NCBI GenBank assembly: GCA_965226645.1
Contig: CBDDDL010000004.1
Location: 1-64,000, forward strand
Length of the DNA: 64,000 nucleotides
Source: Poriferisodalis sp965226645
Lineage (GTDB): Bacteria > Actinomycetota > Acidimicrobiia > Acidimicrobiales > Poriferisodalaceae
Direction of reading: 5' to 3'
Shown: positions 47,763 through 56,018 of the stretch, piece after piece
Layout: each line of letters starts with the position of its first letter
How positions within the stretch are numbered: the stretch's first letter is position 1
Notes under the pieces: generated by a model
Databases searched by the model: none
What the model saw: the letters and a program-made list of their open reading frames with translations, nothing else
Told to the model about the DNA's origin: nothing
Position numbers and translations under genes: made by a program

Positions 47763-49220
47763 GTGCTGTCCGATCGCAGCCTGGGGTGGCTCCGGTACCT
47801 CGACCGCAAGGCCCACACTCCCGACGACTGGTCACGCACCGGCCGGCCGCATCCCCACTGGGACGACCGCTCCGACCCGCCCATGGCCAGCTGGCATCGC
47901 TTCGACCTGGTCGACTCGTCCTACGCCCTCGGTCTCATGGCGCACCGCACCCCGGCGTGGACCGAGCGCTACGTCGCCGTCTTGGACCAGCTCATCGAGC
48001 GCCACACGGGCTGGTGGTCGGCCTCCGACTGGCTCACGCAGTTCGGCCCCGACCCTGACCGCGCCAACTATCCCGACGCCTACCGCCCATTCATTCCCCG
48101 AGAGCTGTGGGGCGATTACGACGTGCCCGGCTGGACAGCCAACGGCATCGAGCCTTGGGGTGTCCAGATGGACCCGGTCGCAGCCGACGGGATGCTCTTC
48201 TACAAGGGCTTCTTCTTGGTGCTGCTCGGCATCCGCGAGATGATCGCTGCCGAGAGCCGCTGGAACGAGCCGTTCGAGATGATCCGGGACGGGGAGCACA
48301 CGTTCACCTGGACGCACTCGGAGATCGCTGCTCACCTGCGACAGCAGTGGCTGGCAGCTCCGATCGGCTGTCACTGAGAGAACACCAAGATCTGGCCGTT
48401 CTGACTGGCTGGAGCTGGCCTCGGTCTGAGGCTTCACGACAACCGCTACGGCACAGACCACCACCACGCGGCCTTTGGGCCCTGGTGGGAGTACGCCCGA
48501 GAGCACTACTTGGATCTGGTCGGCGAGGCCGAGCCCACGACCACCACCTTCTATTACGACCCCCAGGTTGACGTACACCATCGCCTGCCGGTGCGAGCCG
48601 CTCTGACCACGGCGTTCTACGTGGCCCCCCAGGAGGCGCAAGAGGCCCGCCGCCTGTTCGATGCGGCATGCCGGTCTGCCCGCCTCGACGAGGATCCCGA
48701 CCTGCCGCTGATCGCCGGACGCGGACCCGGCTCGGCGCTCGTGCTCGCACGTGAGTGGGGGCTGACCGACTTGGAGGAACGGCTGGTATCGGCCATCGAC
48801 GCGTCGTACGAGCCGACGTGGGACGACGACCGGGGAGAGTTCACCTGGGGCATGGGACTGGACGAGGAGTACCCGAGGGGCCAATTCAACGCCTTCCTGG
48901 CTACAGCGGAGGCGGCCGGGCCGGGACGCTGGACCGCGCTCTCGGCCGCTCCGATGGAGCGCTGCCCCCAAGTGGTCGATGTCGACTTTCCTCGTGTCGC
49001 GCTCCGCCGAGCCGAGTGGGTTGACGGCACGCTTCGGCTTGGCCTCGCGCCGCTGCAAGAGGAGCCACGGCAACGGACCGAATTCCGAATCATCGGGGCT
49101 CAGTCCGGGCGCTGGCAGATCGCCGGTCCCGAAGGTGCCACGGTCCGCACGACCGAACGGGGCCTCGTCGTCGACACACCCCTCGTGACAACCGACCTCG
49201 AGATGATGCCCACAACCTGA
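47763..49220 (+). CDS. Linalool dehydratase/isomerase-like protein with two in-frame TGA codons (candidate selenoprotein)
   Basis: Continuous frame from GTG 47763 (GGAGGAGG upstream) to 49220: 485 residues if TGA at 48375 and 48402 are read through. The sequence is alike on both sides: YKGFFLVLLGIREM and EIAAHL before, LRLHDNRYGTDHHHAAFGPWWEYA after, which parallel YKGHLNLMYGLY, EIAAN and WVYDRLHGTDYRAA of the Castellaniella enzyme. That enzyme has active-site cysteines 9 apart in CE-x7-C. Here residues 205 and 214 are both TGA: GCH-TGA-ENTKIWPF-TGA-LAGAGLG. The His after YKG is Phe. A SECIS-like hairpin follows the second TGA. Sec insertion is the best reading; two point mutations or suppressor decoding are alternatives. 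It likely acts on an alkenol or similar substrate. Confidence 0.7.
48375..48404 (+). other. Pair of in-frame TGA codons at the two active-site Cys positions
   Basis: TGA at 48375-48377 and 48402-48404, exactly 27 bases (9 codons) apart, in one reading frame that is otherwise open for 485 codons. Each replaces a cysteine expected from the family motif CE-x7-C. Confidence 0.85.
48379..48402 (+). promoter_or_regulatory. Hairpin directly after the first TGA
   Basis: AGAAC (48379-48383) pairs with GTTCT (48398-48402), with an inner CCA/TGG stem and an AGATC loop. It begins one base after the first TGA and lacks a GGU loop. It may help recoding or be incidental. Confidence 0.35.
48418..48432 (+). 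promoter_or_regulatory. SECIS-like hairpin after the second TGA
   Basis: GCCTC and GAGGC form a perfect five-base stem around a GGTCT loop, with an extra G-U pair below. Counting T of TGA 48402 as 1, the loop GGUCU occupies positions 22-26, the same as in the E. coli fdhF SECIS, where G23 and U24 contact SelB. The stem is short, as in other bacterial elements. Confidence 0.65.
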
Positions 49221-49325
49221 GCCCGCGACCGAACGGCCATGAGTGGTGCGTCCCCAGGGGCGCTGCTTCCGATCCCCATCGGAACTGCGAATGCCCCTGA
49301 GCCTCAGCCGGGAGATGAGGCTTTG

Positions 49326-50501
49326 CTACTGGTTGTCGGAGGCGGACCCAGCGCCGGCACGGCGATCGATCAACCTCTGGAAGTGTTGTGCGCCGTTCAT
49401 GGCCGGCACCCGGCCCACACCGGGTCCCATGTCACCCAGCACCGGGAAACCTGCTTCCACACGGAAGCTGAACGGCATCGATTCGGGCAGGAAGCACTCG
49501 ACGTCATCGCAGGCCTGCCAGCGGACCCTGCCGCTGATCGTGACGAAGCGCCCCTGGTCGTCCTTCTGCATTTGTCGAGCGTTCTGGGTGACGGGGAGTC
49601 GCAGCACCACGTCCCCTTCGTACACCTGCAGCGTTTCGCCGGACCCTGCGAGCGTCTGGGGCGAGGTCGGCGGCCCCAGCGGTTCGTAGCAGAGGATCCC
49701 GTCGATGTTGTCGAGCTCGATCGCAGCGGCCACCAACCCCTCAGGCACTGGATCGCTGTAGAGATGCTGGCCCTCGGGCACTTGGAACGTCGCGACGATC
49801 TGGCGCGTGACCCCCATCGGCAGCCGATCCCCGTCAATTGTCACTTCCACTGACACCCGGTCAACGGGCCGCTGTGTGGCCGCGACCTCGAACTCCTGGC
49901 CCAGTGCAGCAGCGAGCATCTGCTCGGGGCCGCAGCGCACCGCGAAGTTGTGCTCGAAGAACTTGGCGACGACGGTCCCGTCCGCATCGGTGACGAAAGT
50001 CCCCGGGAACGGGATGCCATACCACGGATGGTCGTCTGGCGGGATCAGCGTGTTGAGTATCCCAAACGACTTGATCACCTCGCTGTTCGGGTCCGACAGC
50101 ATGGTGAAGGTGGTGTCGTGGGCCTTCGCATAGTCGGCTAGCGCATCGGGCTCGTCGTACGTCACCGTGTACAGGCGGACGCCCGCTTCGCGGAAGGATT
50201 TCATTCCTCGTTCCAGCTCGACCAGCTGGGTGCGGCACGGCGGTCACCACACCGCTGACCGGGAGAACACCACCACGGCCGGCTGACCTGCCCGGTCAGC
50301 GTGCACGTCTACCTGCCGGCCGGACTGGTCGGTCGCAACGATGTCAGGCAACTTGGCTCCCACCTTGGGGCCGGTTGGGAATTCGCCCAGCGGAATCCGA
50401 CGACTCCCGTTGCCGGGCATCTCCGGCATGTTGAAGCCCTCGGCGTCCTCGAAGTACGGACCATTCGACGGGCCGCCTCTGGTGTCAACCTTGATCTCCA
50501 T
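49326..50501 (-). CDS. Redoxin with W-TGA-PPC motif fused to a DsbD-alpha-like domain (candidate selenoprotein)
   Basis: 391 residues from ATG 50501 (GGAG upstream; GTG 50504 also in frame) if TGA at 50244-50246 is decoded. N-terminal AhpC/TSA fold: VGAKLPDIVATDQSGRQVDV, then AVVVFSRSAVW-TGA-PPCRTQLVELERGM and GTFVTDADGTVVAKFFEHNF. The TGA, codon 86, sits exactly at the first Cys of the WCPPC active site; the second Cys is kept. From about 210 the protein resembles the DsbD N-terminal domain (QHLYSDPVPEGLV, VRWQACDDVECFLPE). Sec at this place is known in other bacterial redoxins. A GGUC-loop hairpin follows. It converges with the linalool-dehydratase-like gene. Confidence 0.75.
50213..50229 (-). 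promoter_or_regulatory. SECIS-like hairpin after the redoxin TGA
   Basis: On the reverse strand CCAGCT and AGCTGG form a six-base perfect stem around a GGTCG loop. The loop GGU starts at position 24 counting T of the TGA as 1, within the range for bacterial SECIS elements. Confidence 0.6.
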
Positions 50502-50644
50502 CACACGCTCCGATCGCCTGCCGTGAGGTGTCGATCATTACACGCCGGACGCCCAGCGTTCCGAGTACGGGAGGCGTGCGAACTCACGTTGGCGTGGATT
50601 CCGAGCACTCCCTGCGTCAGGCGTGGGGAAGCTACGTTGCAGCG

Positions 50645-52918
50645 GTGGACACATCAGGATTCAGCGGACGGCGCGAAGACGAGCCGCTGCTGCGCGGCCA
50701 GAGCACTTTCATCGACGGACTCGATGTCCCTGAGCTGGCCGGCGCGGCGAATGCCACCTTCGTGCGCTCGGCTGAAGCCCATGCGCGGCTCGATTCGGTT
50801 GATGTGCAGGAGGCTCGTGAGGCCGACGGGGTGCTCGCCGTGTACCTCGGACCCGAGGTGGACGGCTGGCCGCTGCCGCCCCGGTTGCCGTCGATGAACC
50901 GCGACCTGTGGCGACCGCTCATGGCGTATGACACCGTGCGTTTCGTCGGCGAGCCCATCGCCCTGGTGATCGCCGAGACACGTGCGGCTGCGGTGGACGC
51001 TGCCGAGCTTGTGGTGGTCGACTACGAATCGCTTCCCGCAGTCGTGGATCTCGATGCCAGCCTCAGCGGCGCGACGTTGTTGCACGAGCACGCCGGCACG
51101 AATGTCGCCCTGGCCTGGGAGCTTGAAGCTGTCCCCGACGAGGTGTGGGCTGGCTGCGACGTGACGGTGGAGTTCGACTTGGTCCACCCACGGTTGGGAC
51201 CGCACCCGATCGAACCGCTGGCCGGCGCATCGAGTTGGGGCGCCGATGGGCGCTGCACGGCGTGGGTGTGCTCACAGCGGCCGGCGGGCGCCAAGTACGT
51301 CATCGAAACGCTGCTCGGCCTCGAACCCGGCACAGTGCGGGCCATCTCGCCCGATGTCGGCGGCGGCTTCGGCGCCAAGGGCGGTTGGGGCTGTTATCCA
51401 GAAGACGTGGTCGTGGCGTGGGCGGCGCGCGAGCTCGGGCGGCCCATTCGCTGGGCGCAGACCCGCTCGGAAGCGTCGCTGGCGATGGGACACGGACGAG
51501 CATCACGCCACAGAATCCGCATCGGGGGCAATCGCGACGGCACGATCGTGGCCTACTCAGTGGATGCGCTGCAGGACAGCGGTGCGTATCCCGCCATGGG
51601 CACCAACGTCACCACCAACCTCCGCAACAGCGGAACCGGCGTGTACGACATCGCGCACGCAACGCTGCGTGGCACCTCGGTGGTGACCAACACGACGCCC
51701 ACGGTGGCGTTCCGCGGTGCTGGCCGACCCGAAGCAGCCTGCTCGATCGAGCGGGCGGTCGACCGCTTCTCCCGAGCTATCGGCCGTGACCCGCTCGAGG
51801 TTCGTTTCGCCAATCTCGTGCCAGCCGACCGATTCCCGTACCGGACAGCTGTCGGAGCCACCTACGACAGCGGGAACTATCCCGAGGCACTGCGAAGGGC
51901 CGTGGCGGAAGCGGACTACGAGGGGCTGCGCGCCGAGCAGGCCGAGCGACGGGCGAGCGGCGACCCCGCCGCGTTGCTCGGCATCGGCGTGAGCTGCACC
52001 GTCGAGGTCACCGGTGGCGGCGAGGGGGAGCGAGCAACGGCCCGACTCGAACCGGACGGTCGTGTCGACGTCGTGGTGGGAACCTCGCCCCACGGACAGG
52101 GCCACGAGACGACCTTTGCTCCGATTGTCGCCGCCCAGCTCGGCCTCGATGTCGACCGCATCACCATCTCGCACGACGACACGGACAGGTCGCCGATCGG
52201 CGGGGGAACGATCGGGTCTCGATCGGCGCAACTCGGCGGCTCAGCCGCCCACGGTGCGGCCGTCGACCTTGTCGCGGCGGCCCGTGAGCGTGCAGCCGAC
52301 CTCCTCGAGGCCGATCCCGACGATGTCAAGCTCGACACCGGCCGTGGGCTGTTTCACGTGGTGGGGACCCCGGCTCTTTCCCTCGGCTGGGCCGACCTGG
52401 GAGAACTCAGCGTAGACCACCACTTCAGAACCGAAGGCGGAGCCGGGTCCTTTTCCTTCGGTGCATGCGTGGCGGCGGTGGAAGTAGACACCGCAACCGG
52501 GGAGGTGCACGTGCGCCGCCTGGTCAGCGTCGACGACGCCGGGGTCATCCTGCAGCCGGTCCTGGCTCACGGGCAGGTGCACGGCGGCTTGGCGCTGGCT
52601 GTGGGCGCTGCGCTGTACGAGGAGATGTTCTACGACGACGAGGCGATCCCCATGACCGTCGGCCTTGCCGACTACGCACTGCCGTCCGCTGCGGAGCTTC
52701 CCTTCTTCGAGTGCTACGAGACCGAGACGCCATCGCCACTCAACCCCCTCGGCGTCAAGGGCATCGGCGAGTCCGGGACCGTTGTTGCCACTCCCGCGAT
52801 CCACAGCGCCGTGCTCGACGCCCTAGAGCCGTACGGCGTCGAGCACCTGGATCTCCCGCTGACTCCCGAGAAGATCTGGCGCTCACTGCAATCCGGCACC
52901 GCCAGCGATCCGAGCTGA
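50645..52918 (+). CDS. Xanthine-dehydrogenase-family molybdopterin-binding subunit
   Basis: 757 residues from GTG 50645. Large catalytic subunit of the molybdenum hydroxylase family: N-terminal hammerhead domain with VRFVGEPIALVIAETRAAAVDAAELV, then SPDVGGGFGAKGGWGCYPEDVV, VAFRGAGRPEAACSIERAVD, GTSPHGQGHETTF for the cofactor and GIGESGTVVATPAI with the catalytic Glu. It hydroxylates a carbon centre of an aromatic heterocycle, aldehyde or CO-like substrate. The iron-sulfur and FAD subunits usually encoded next to it are absent here, so they must lie elsewhere or the gene is orphaned. Confidence 0.87.
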   Translation: MDTSGFSGRREDEPLLRGQSTFIDGLDVPELAGAANATFVRSAEAHARLDSVDVQEAREADGVLAVYLGPEVDGWPLPPRLPSMNRDLWRPLMAYDTVRFVGEPIALVIAETRAAAVDAAELVVVDYESLPAVVDLDASLSGATLLHEHAGTNVALAWELEAVPDEVWAGCDVTVEFDLVHPRLGPHPIEPLAGASSWGADGRCTAWVCSQRPAGAKYVIETLLGLEPGTVRAISPDVGGGFGAKGGWGCYPEDVVVAWAARELGRPIRWAQTRSEASLAMGHGRASRHRIRIGGNRDGTIVAYSVDALQDSGAYPAMGTNVTTNLRNSGTGVYDIAHATLRGTSVVTNTTPTVAFRGAGRPEAACSIERAVDRFSRAIGRDPLEVRFANLVPADRFPYRTAVGATYDSGNYPEALRRAVAEADYEGLRAEQAERRASGDPAALLGIGVSCTVEVTGGGEGERATARLEPDGRVDVVVGTSPHGQGHETTFAPIVAAQLGLDVDRITISHDDTDRSPIGGGTIGSRSAQLGGSAAHGAAVDLVAAARERAADLLEADPDDVKLDTGRGLFHVVGTPALSLGWADLGELSVDHHFRTEGGAGSFSFGACVAAVEVDTATGEVHVRRLVSVDDAGVILQPVLAHGQVHGGLALAVGAALYEEMFYDDEAIPMTVGLADYALPSAAELPFFECYETETPSPLNPLGVKGIGESGTVVATPAIHSAVLDALEPYGVEHLDLPLTPEKIWRSLQSGTASDPS

Positions 52919-52937
52919 GTGCCCTCGCCGTCGAGCG

Positions 52938-54008
52938 TCAGCGGCCGCCCAAGAGTTGTCTCGCTTCCTCGACGACGCTGTTGACGACGTCGCCAGCACC
53001 CGGCAAGTCATCGAGCAAGTCGAACCCGGCGCCCGCATAGAGCGGCTGCATCTGGTCGTCATCGGCTGCCACCGCGGCCCGCTGGAGGTCGGCACGTGCC
53101 GTTGCCTGCAGCAGGCCGGGCAGCGGCATTCCGCCATGTTCTGCCCAGTGATCGGTGAACTCCGATTTCAGGACCCTCGCCCACTGGCCGGTGAATCCGT
53201 CGGTGAGCACGGTTGTGCCGCGTCCCGAGATGAGGCGGTCCTTCCAGAGTTGGCTGGCCTGAGATTCTGCGGTGGCCACAAACCGTGTGCCCATGAGCAC
53301 GCCCGCAGCGCCGAGCATCCTCGCCGCCGCAAGGCCGCGCCCGTCGACGATGCCGCCAGCCGCCACTACCGGAACCCGGTCGTCGATCGCCTCGACAACC
53401 TGAGGGATCAGGGTGAACGTCCCGGTGCCGACGGCCTCCGCAGCGGGGAGCTTGCGGCCATGGCTGCGGTGACCGCCCGCTTCGAGGCCCTGCGCAATGA
53501 CCACGTCGCTTCCCTGCGCGACAGAGCTTGCAGCATCGGCCGTCGTCGTCACCATGGTCACGACCCGAGTCCCGATTTCGTGAAACTGGTCGACCAGTTC
53601 TGGCTCTGGAATGCCGAGGCCCGCAGAGAACACCGGAATGCGTTCCTCGATCATCACCTCGAGCGCTGCGTCGACAAGATCGGGCATGGGCCGGGGTGCT
53701 TCGAGCGTCGTCGGCAGATCGAAACGGGGGCGGAGTTCGTTGAGCACGCTTTGCACGTAGCGGACTAGGTCAGAGTGCTCGGTGACGTCAGGCGGTGTGC
53801 GAACGTCGTCGTGCAGCCAGATGTTGACGCCGAATGGCCGATCGGTGAGCTGTCGCACCTTGCGGATCGCCGAGCGCACGGCGTCGGGTCGAAGGTTGAG
53901 CGCGGCAAGAATCCCGAGTCCTCCGGCGTTGCTCACCGCAGCAACCAGCGCCGGACCAGCCACACCACCCATGCCCGACTGCAGGACGGGAGCGGTGACA
54001 CCGATCAC
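52938..54008 (-). CDS. Nitronate monooxygenase family protein
   Basis: 356 residues from GTG 54008; upstream codons ILTLGDPARLEAV read like the true N-terminus but lack a standard start codon. FMN-binding TIM barrel: APVLQSGMGGVAGPALVAAVSNAGGLGIL, VFSAGLGIPEPELVDQFHEIG, DVVIAQGLEAGGHRSHGR (catalytic His) and VPVVAAGGIVDGRGLAAARMLGAAGVLMGTRF. Family members oxidise alkyl nitronates or act as 2-nitropropane dioxygenase; some are enoyl-reductase-like. Substrate unknown. Confidence 0.82.
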   Translation of the reverse strand: MIGVTAPVLQSGMGGVAGPALVAAVSNAGGLGILAALNLRPDAVRSAIRKVRQLTDRPFGVNIWLHDDVRTPPDVTEHSDLVRYVQSVLNELRPRFDLPTTLEAPRPMPDLVDAALEVMIEERIPVFSAGLGIPEPELVDQFHEIGTRVVTMVTTTADAASSVAQGSDVVIAQGLEAGGHRSHGRKLPAAEAVGTGTFTLIPQVVEAIDDRVPVVAAGGIVDGRGLAAARMLGAAGVLMGTRFVATAESQASQLWKDRLISGRGTTVLTDGFTGQWARVLKSEFTDHWAEHGGMPLPGLLQATARADLQRAAVAADDDQMQPLYAGAGFDLLDDLPGAGDVVNSVVEEARQLLGGR

Positions 54009-54111
54009 GGCTTCGAGCCTCGCGGGATCCCCAAGCGTCAGAATTCCCGCACCCTAGACGGGCCAGCGCTGGTCCCTATCGGGCTCCGGCGCCGGTGAGG
54101 AAATGCGGCTG

Positions 54112-55323
54112 TCAGTCAGCGTCGGCGCCGAGGCGGGGAGTGAATCCTGACTTGGGGGTGCCGCCGCCCTTCAGTGCTGCGGCTGCGCGCTCGTTGTCGA
54201 AGATCTTCGCCAAGATGGCCTTGCCCGCCCGGTCGAAATACTCCCGGTTCTTGATCACGAACTCGTTCGATTCCTGCATGGAGGTGAGCTGACCGTTGAC
54301 CGCGGGGATGACGTGGCGAGCCACCAGGTCCCAGCTGCGGCTGGTGGCCTCAGGGTCTGCCCAGTCGTTGATGAACCCCATCATCACGCCGAACCCGCCG
54401 GTGATCTCCTGCATCCGCAAGATGTTCTGGACAAGGTCGTCGGGCGTGCCGATCACGCCAGCAGCGGTGTCGGGGTTGGCGTAGAAGTCGATGGCCTCAG
54501 CGGTCGACGCGAGCGGTTCGAGGCCCGGACGCTGCAGCGTGTCGACGTTGTAGTCGTTGTGCCACGCCAGCAGGCCGTGCTCGACGTCGCGGCGGGCCTG
54601 TTCGCGGGTGGGCGCAACGTGGAAGTTGAACATCACCCGCCAGTCGGAGCGATCCACCATCTGGTCGTACTTTTGCGCCGCTTCTTCGGCGAAGCTCCAC
54701 TGCAACGGCAGCGATGCGAGACCGTCGGTGGACATGGAACCGATCGACAGGACCCCCATGCCGTACTTGCCGGCAAGCGTCATCCCTGACGGGCTGATCA
54801 TCGACGCCGTCACCATCGGAATCTCGCTCTGGTACGGCAGGATCTGCAGCTTGGCGTCGTGCATCGAGAACCAGTCGCACTCGTAGGTGAACCGCTCTCC
54901 GCCTGCCAGCAACCGCTTGATCACACCGATCGCCTCGTCCTGGCGGTCGCGCAAAAGCATCGGATCGATGCCGAGCGTGTGGGCGTCTGAGGGCAGCGCG
55001 CCCGGGCCGGTCCCCAGCATCGCCCTCCCGAAGCTCATGTGGTCGAGCTGGACGATGCGCTGGGCGACATGGAAAGGGTGGTGATACGGGATCGAGGTCA
55101 CACCGGTGCCCAGCTTGATGCGGCTCGTGCGCATCGCTGCGCCGGCGAGAAACATCTCCGGCGAGCCGATCGTCTCCCAGCCCGTCGAGTGATGTTCGCC
55201 GCACCAGAACTCGTCGTAGCCCAGCCGGTCGAGCTGTACTACAAGGTCGAGGTCGCGCTGCAGCTGCAGCGTCGGGCTCTCACCGGGGAGGTGGTGGGGG
55301 GCCAGGAATGCGGCGAATTTCAC
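54112..55323 (-). CDS. LLM-class flavin-dependent oxidoreductase
   Basis: 403 residues from GTG 55323. Luciferase-like barrel with MKFAAFLAPHHLPGESPTLQL, GYDEFWCGEHHSTGWETIGSPEMFLAGAAMRTSRIKLGTGV and HPFHVAQRIVQLDHMSFGRAMLGTGPGAL. The long C-terminal part includes GTPDDLVQNILRMQEITGGFGVMMGF. It resembles FMN-dependent monooxygenases such as limonene or alkane types. It may use reduced flavin from a partner reductase not present here. Confidence 0.82.
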   Translation of the reverse strand: MKFAAFLAPHHLPGESPTLQLQRDLDLVVQLDRLGYDEFWCGEHHSTGWETIGSPEMFLAGAAMRTSRIKLGTGVTSIPYHHPFHVAQRIVQLDHMSFGRAMLGTGPGALPSDAHTLGIDPMLLRDRQDEAIGVIKRLLAGGERFTYECDWFSMHDAKLQILPYQSEIPMVTASMISPSGMTLAGKYGMGVLSIGSMSTDGLASLPLQWSFAEEAAQKYDQMVDRSDWRVMFNFHVAPTREQARRDVEHGLLAWHNDYNVDTLQRPGLEPLASTAEAIDFYANPDTAAGVIGTPDDLVQNILRMQEITGGFGVMMGFINDWADPEATSRSWDLVARHVIPAVNGQLTSMQESNEFVIKNREYFDRAGKAILAKIFDNERAAAALKGGGTPKSGFTPRLGADAD

Positions 55324-55373
55324 CCTCGGGACACTACCGAAGCGCTGCGGCGCCGGAACGAGAGATCATCGCC

Positions 55374-55403
55374 GTGCTGCGACATGGAGTGCTGCGACAT
55401 GGA
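55374..55403. repeat. 15-bp perfect tandem repeat before hicA
   Basis: Two adjacent copies of GTGCTGCGACATGGA, 55374-55388 and 55389-55403, just upstream of the hicA promoter region. Confidence 0.9.
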
Positions 55404-55411
55404 CAGTTTCA

Positions 55412-55427
55412 GTACTGAATATAGTAC
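55412..55427. promoter_or_regulatory. Inverted repeat, possible hicAB operator
   Basis: GTACT-GAATAT-AGTAC, 11 bases upstream of hicA. AT-rich and overlapping a possible -10. Confidence 0.5.
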
Positions 55428-55437
55428 CATAGAGCCT

Positions 55438-55702
55438 GTGGACGCAGAGGCGTTGCTGAAGAAGATCCGCAACAACCCGAAAGGTGTCCGATTCGCTGAA
55501 TTGGCGAGGCTCTGTGATGCGCACTTCGGAGAACCCCGACAGAAGGGAAGCCAGTCACCGGGTTTATCGGATGCCATGGAGCGGCGATCCGCGGGTGAAC
55601 ATTCAAAGCGAAAAGGGAATGGCGAAGCCATATCAAGTGGTCCAAGTGCTCAGAGCCCTTGATCGACTCATGCAGGGAGAAGCAGATGAACGAGGTGAGT
55701 GA
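55438..55702 (+). pseudogene. hicA: HicA-type mRNA interferase, frameshifted
   Basis: From GTG 55438, MDAEALLKKIRNNPKGVRFAELARLCDAHFGEPRQKGS is a HicA N-terminus. One extra C near 55551 then shifts the frame; the next frame continues SHRVYRMPWSGDPRVNIQSEK (catalytic His) to VVQVLRALDRLMQGE and stops at 55702. Removing one base gives an 87-residue toxin. Either a mutation inactivated the toxin while the antitoxin remains, or it is a sequence error. Confidence 0.75.
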
Positions 55703-56018
55703 GCGCTATCAGTATCGAGTGGGCTATACCGATGACGGCGGTGAGTACGTCGGCCAGTGCCTGGAGTTCCCGTCACTGAGTTGGCTCGCATCGACCTATG
55801 ACGAGGCGTTCGCGGGCATTCGCAGTCTCGTGCGGGATGTCGTCGTCGACATGCAGAGCAACGACGAGGAAGTGCCGCGACCATTCGCGACGCGGGAGTA
55901 CAGCGGCAAGTTTCTCGTTCGCATTCCCGCCGAGGTTCATCGTCAGCTGGCAATGCGAGCCGCAGAGAATGGCGTCAGCCTGAACCTGTACGTCAATTCT
56001 CGTCTCGTGGCGCACTGA
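55686..56018 (+). CDS. hicB: HicB-type antitoxin
   Basis: 110 residues from ATG 55686, which overlaps the hicA end. N-terminal partial RNase-H fold (YRVGYTDDGGEYVGQCLEFPSLSWLASTYDEAFAGIRSLVRDVV), then a C-terminal ribbon-helix-helix (KFLVRIPAEVHRQLAMRAAENGVSLNLYVNSRL) for DNA binding and autorepression. It is the partner of HicA, with the toxin gene first. Confidence 0.85.
   Translation: MNEVSERYQYRVGYTDDGGEYVGQCLEFPSLSWLASTYDEAFAGIRSLVRDVVVDMQSNDEEVPRPFATREYSGKFLVRIPAEVHRQLAMRAAENGVSLNLYVNSRLVAH

Noticed and set aside
48375..48404. Reading the two TGA codons as ordinary pseudogene stops
   Set aside because: Both fall exactly on family cysteines, the frame is otherwise intact on both sides, and a neighbour shows the same pattern with SECIS-like hairpins. 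Not excluded until genome sel genes are checked.
48510..49220. Separate gene starting after the second TGA (GTG/ATG near 48510)
   Set aside because: The region is the same frame and continues the family alignment from before the TGA codons, without a ribosome site.
49326..50204. Separate short redoxin starting at ATG 50204
   Set aside because: It would lack the active site; upstream sequence in the same frame completes the AhpC/TSA domain.
48375..50246. Genome-wide reassignment of TGA
   Set aside because: Many well-defined genes in the window end in TGA with normal family lengths, for example katG and the beta subunit of the Rieske oxygenase.
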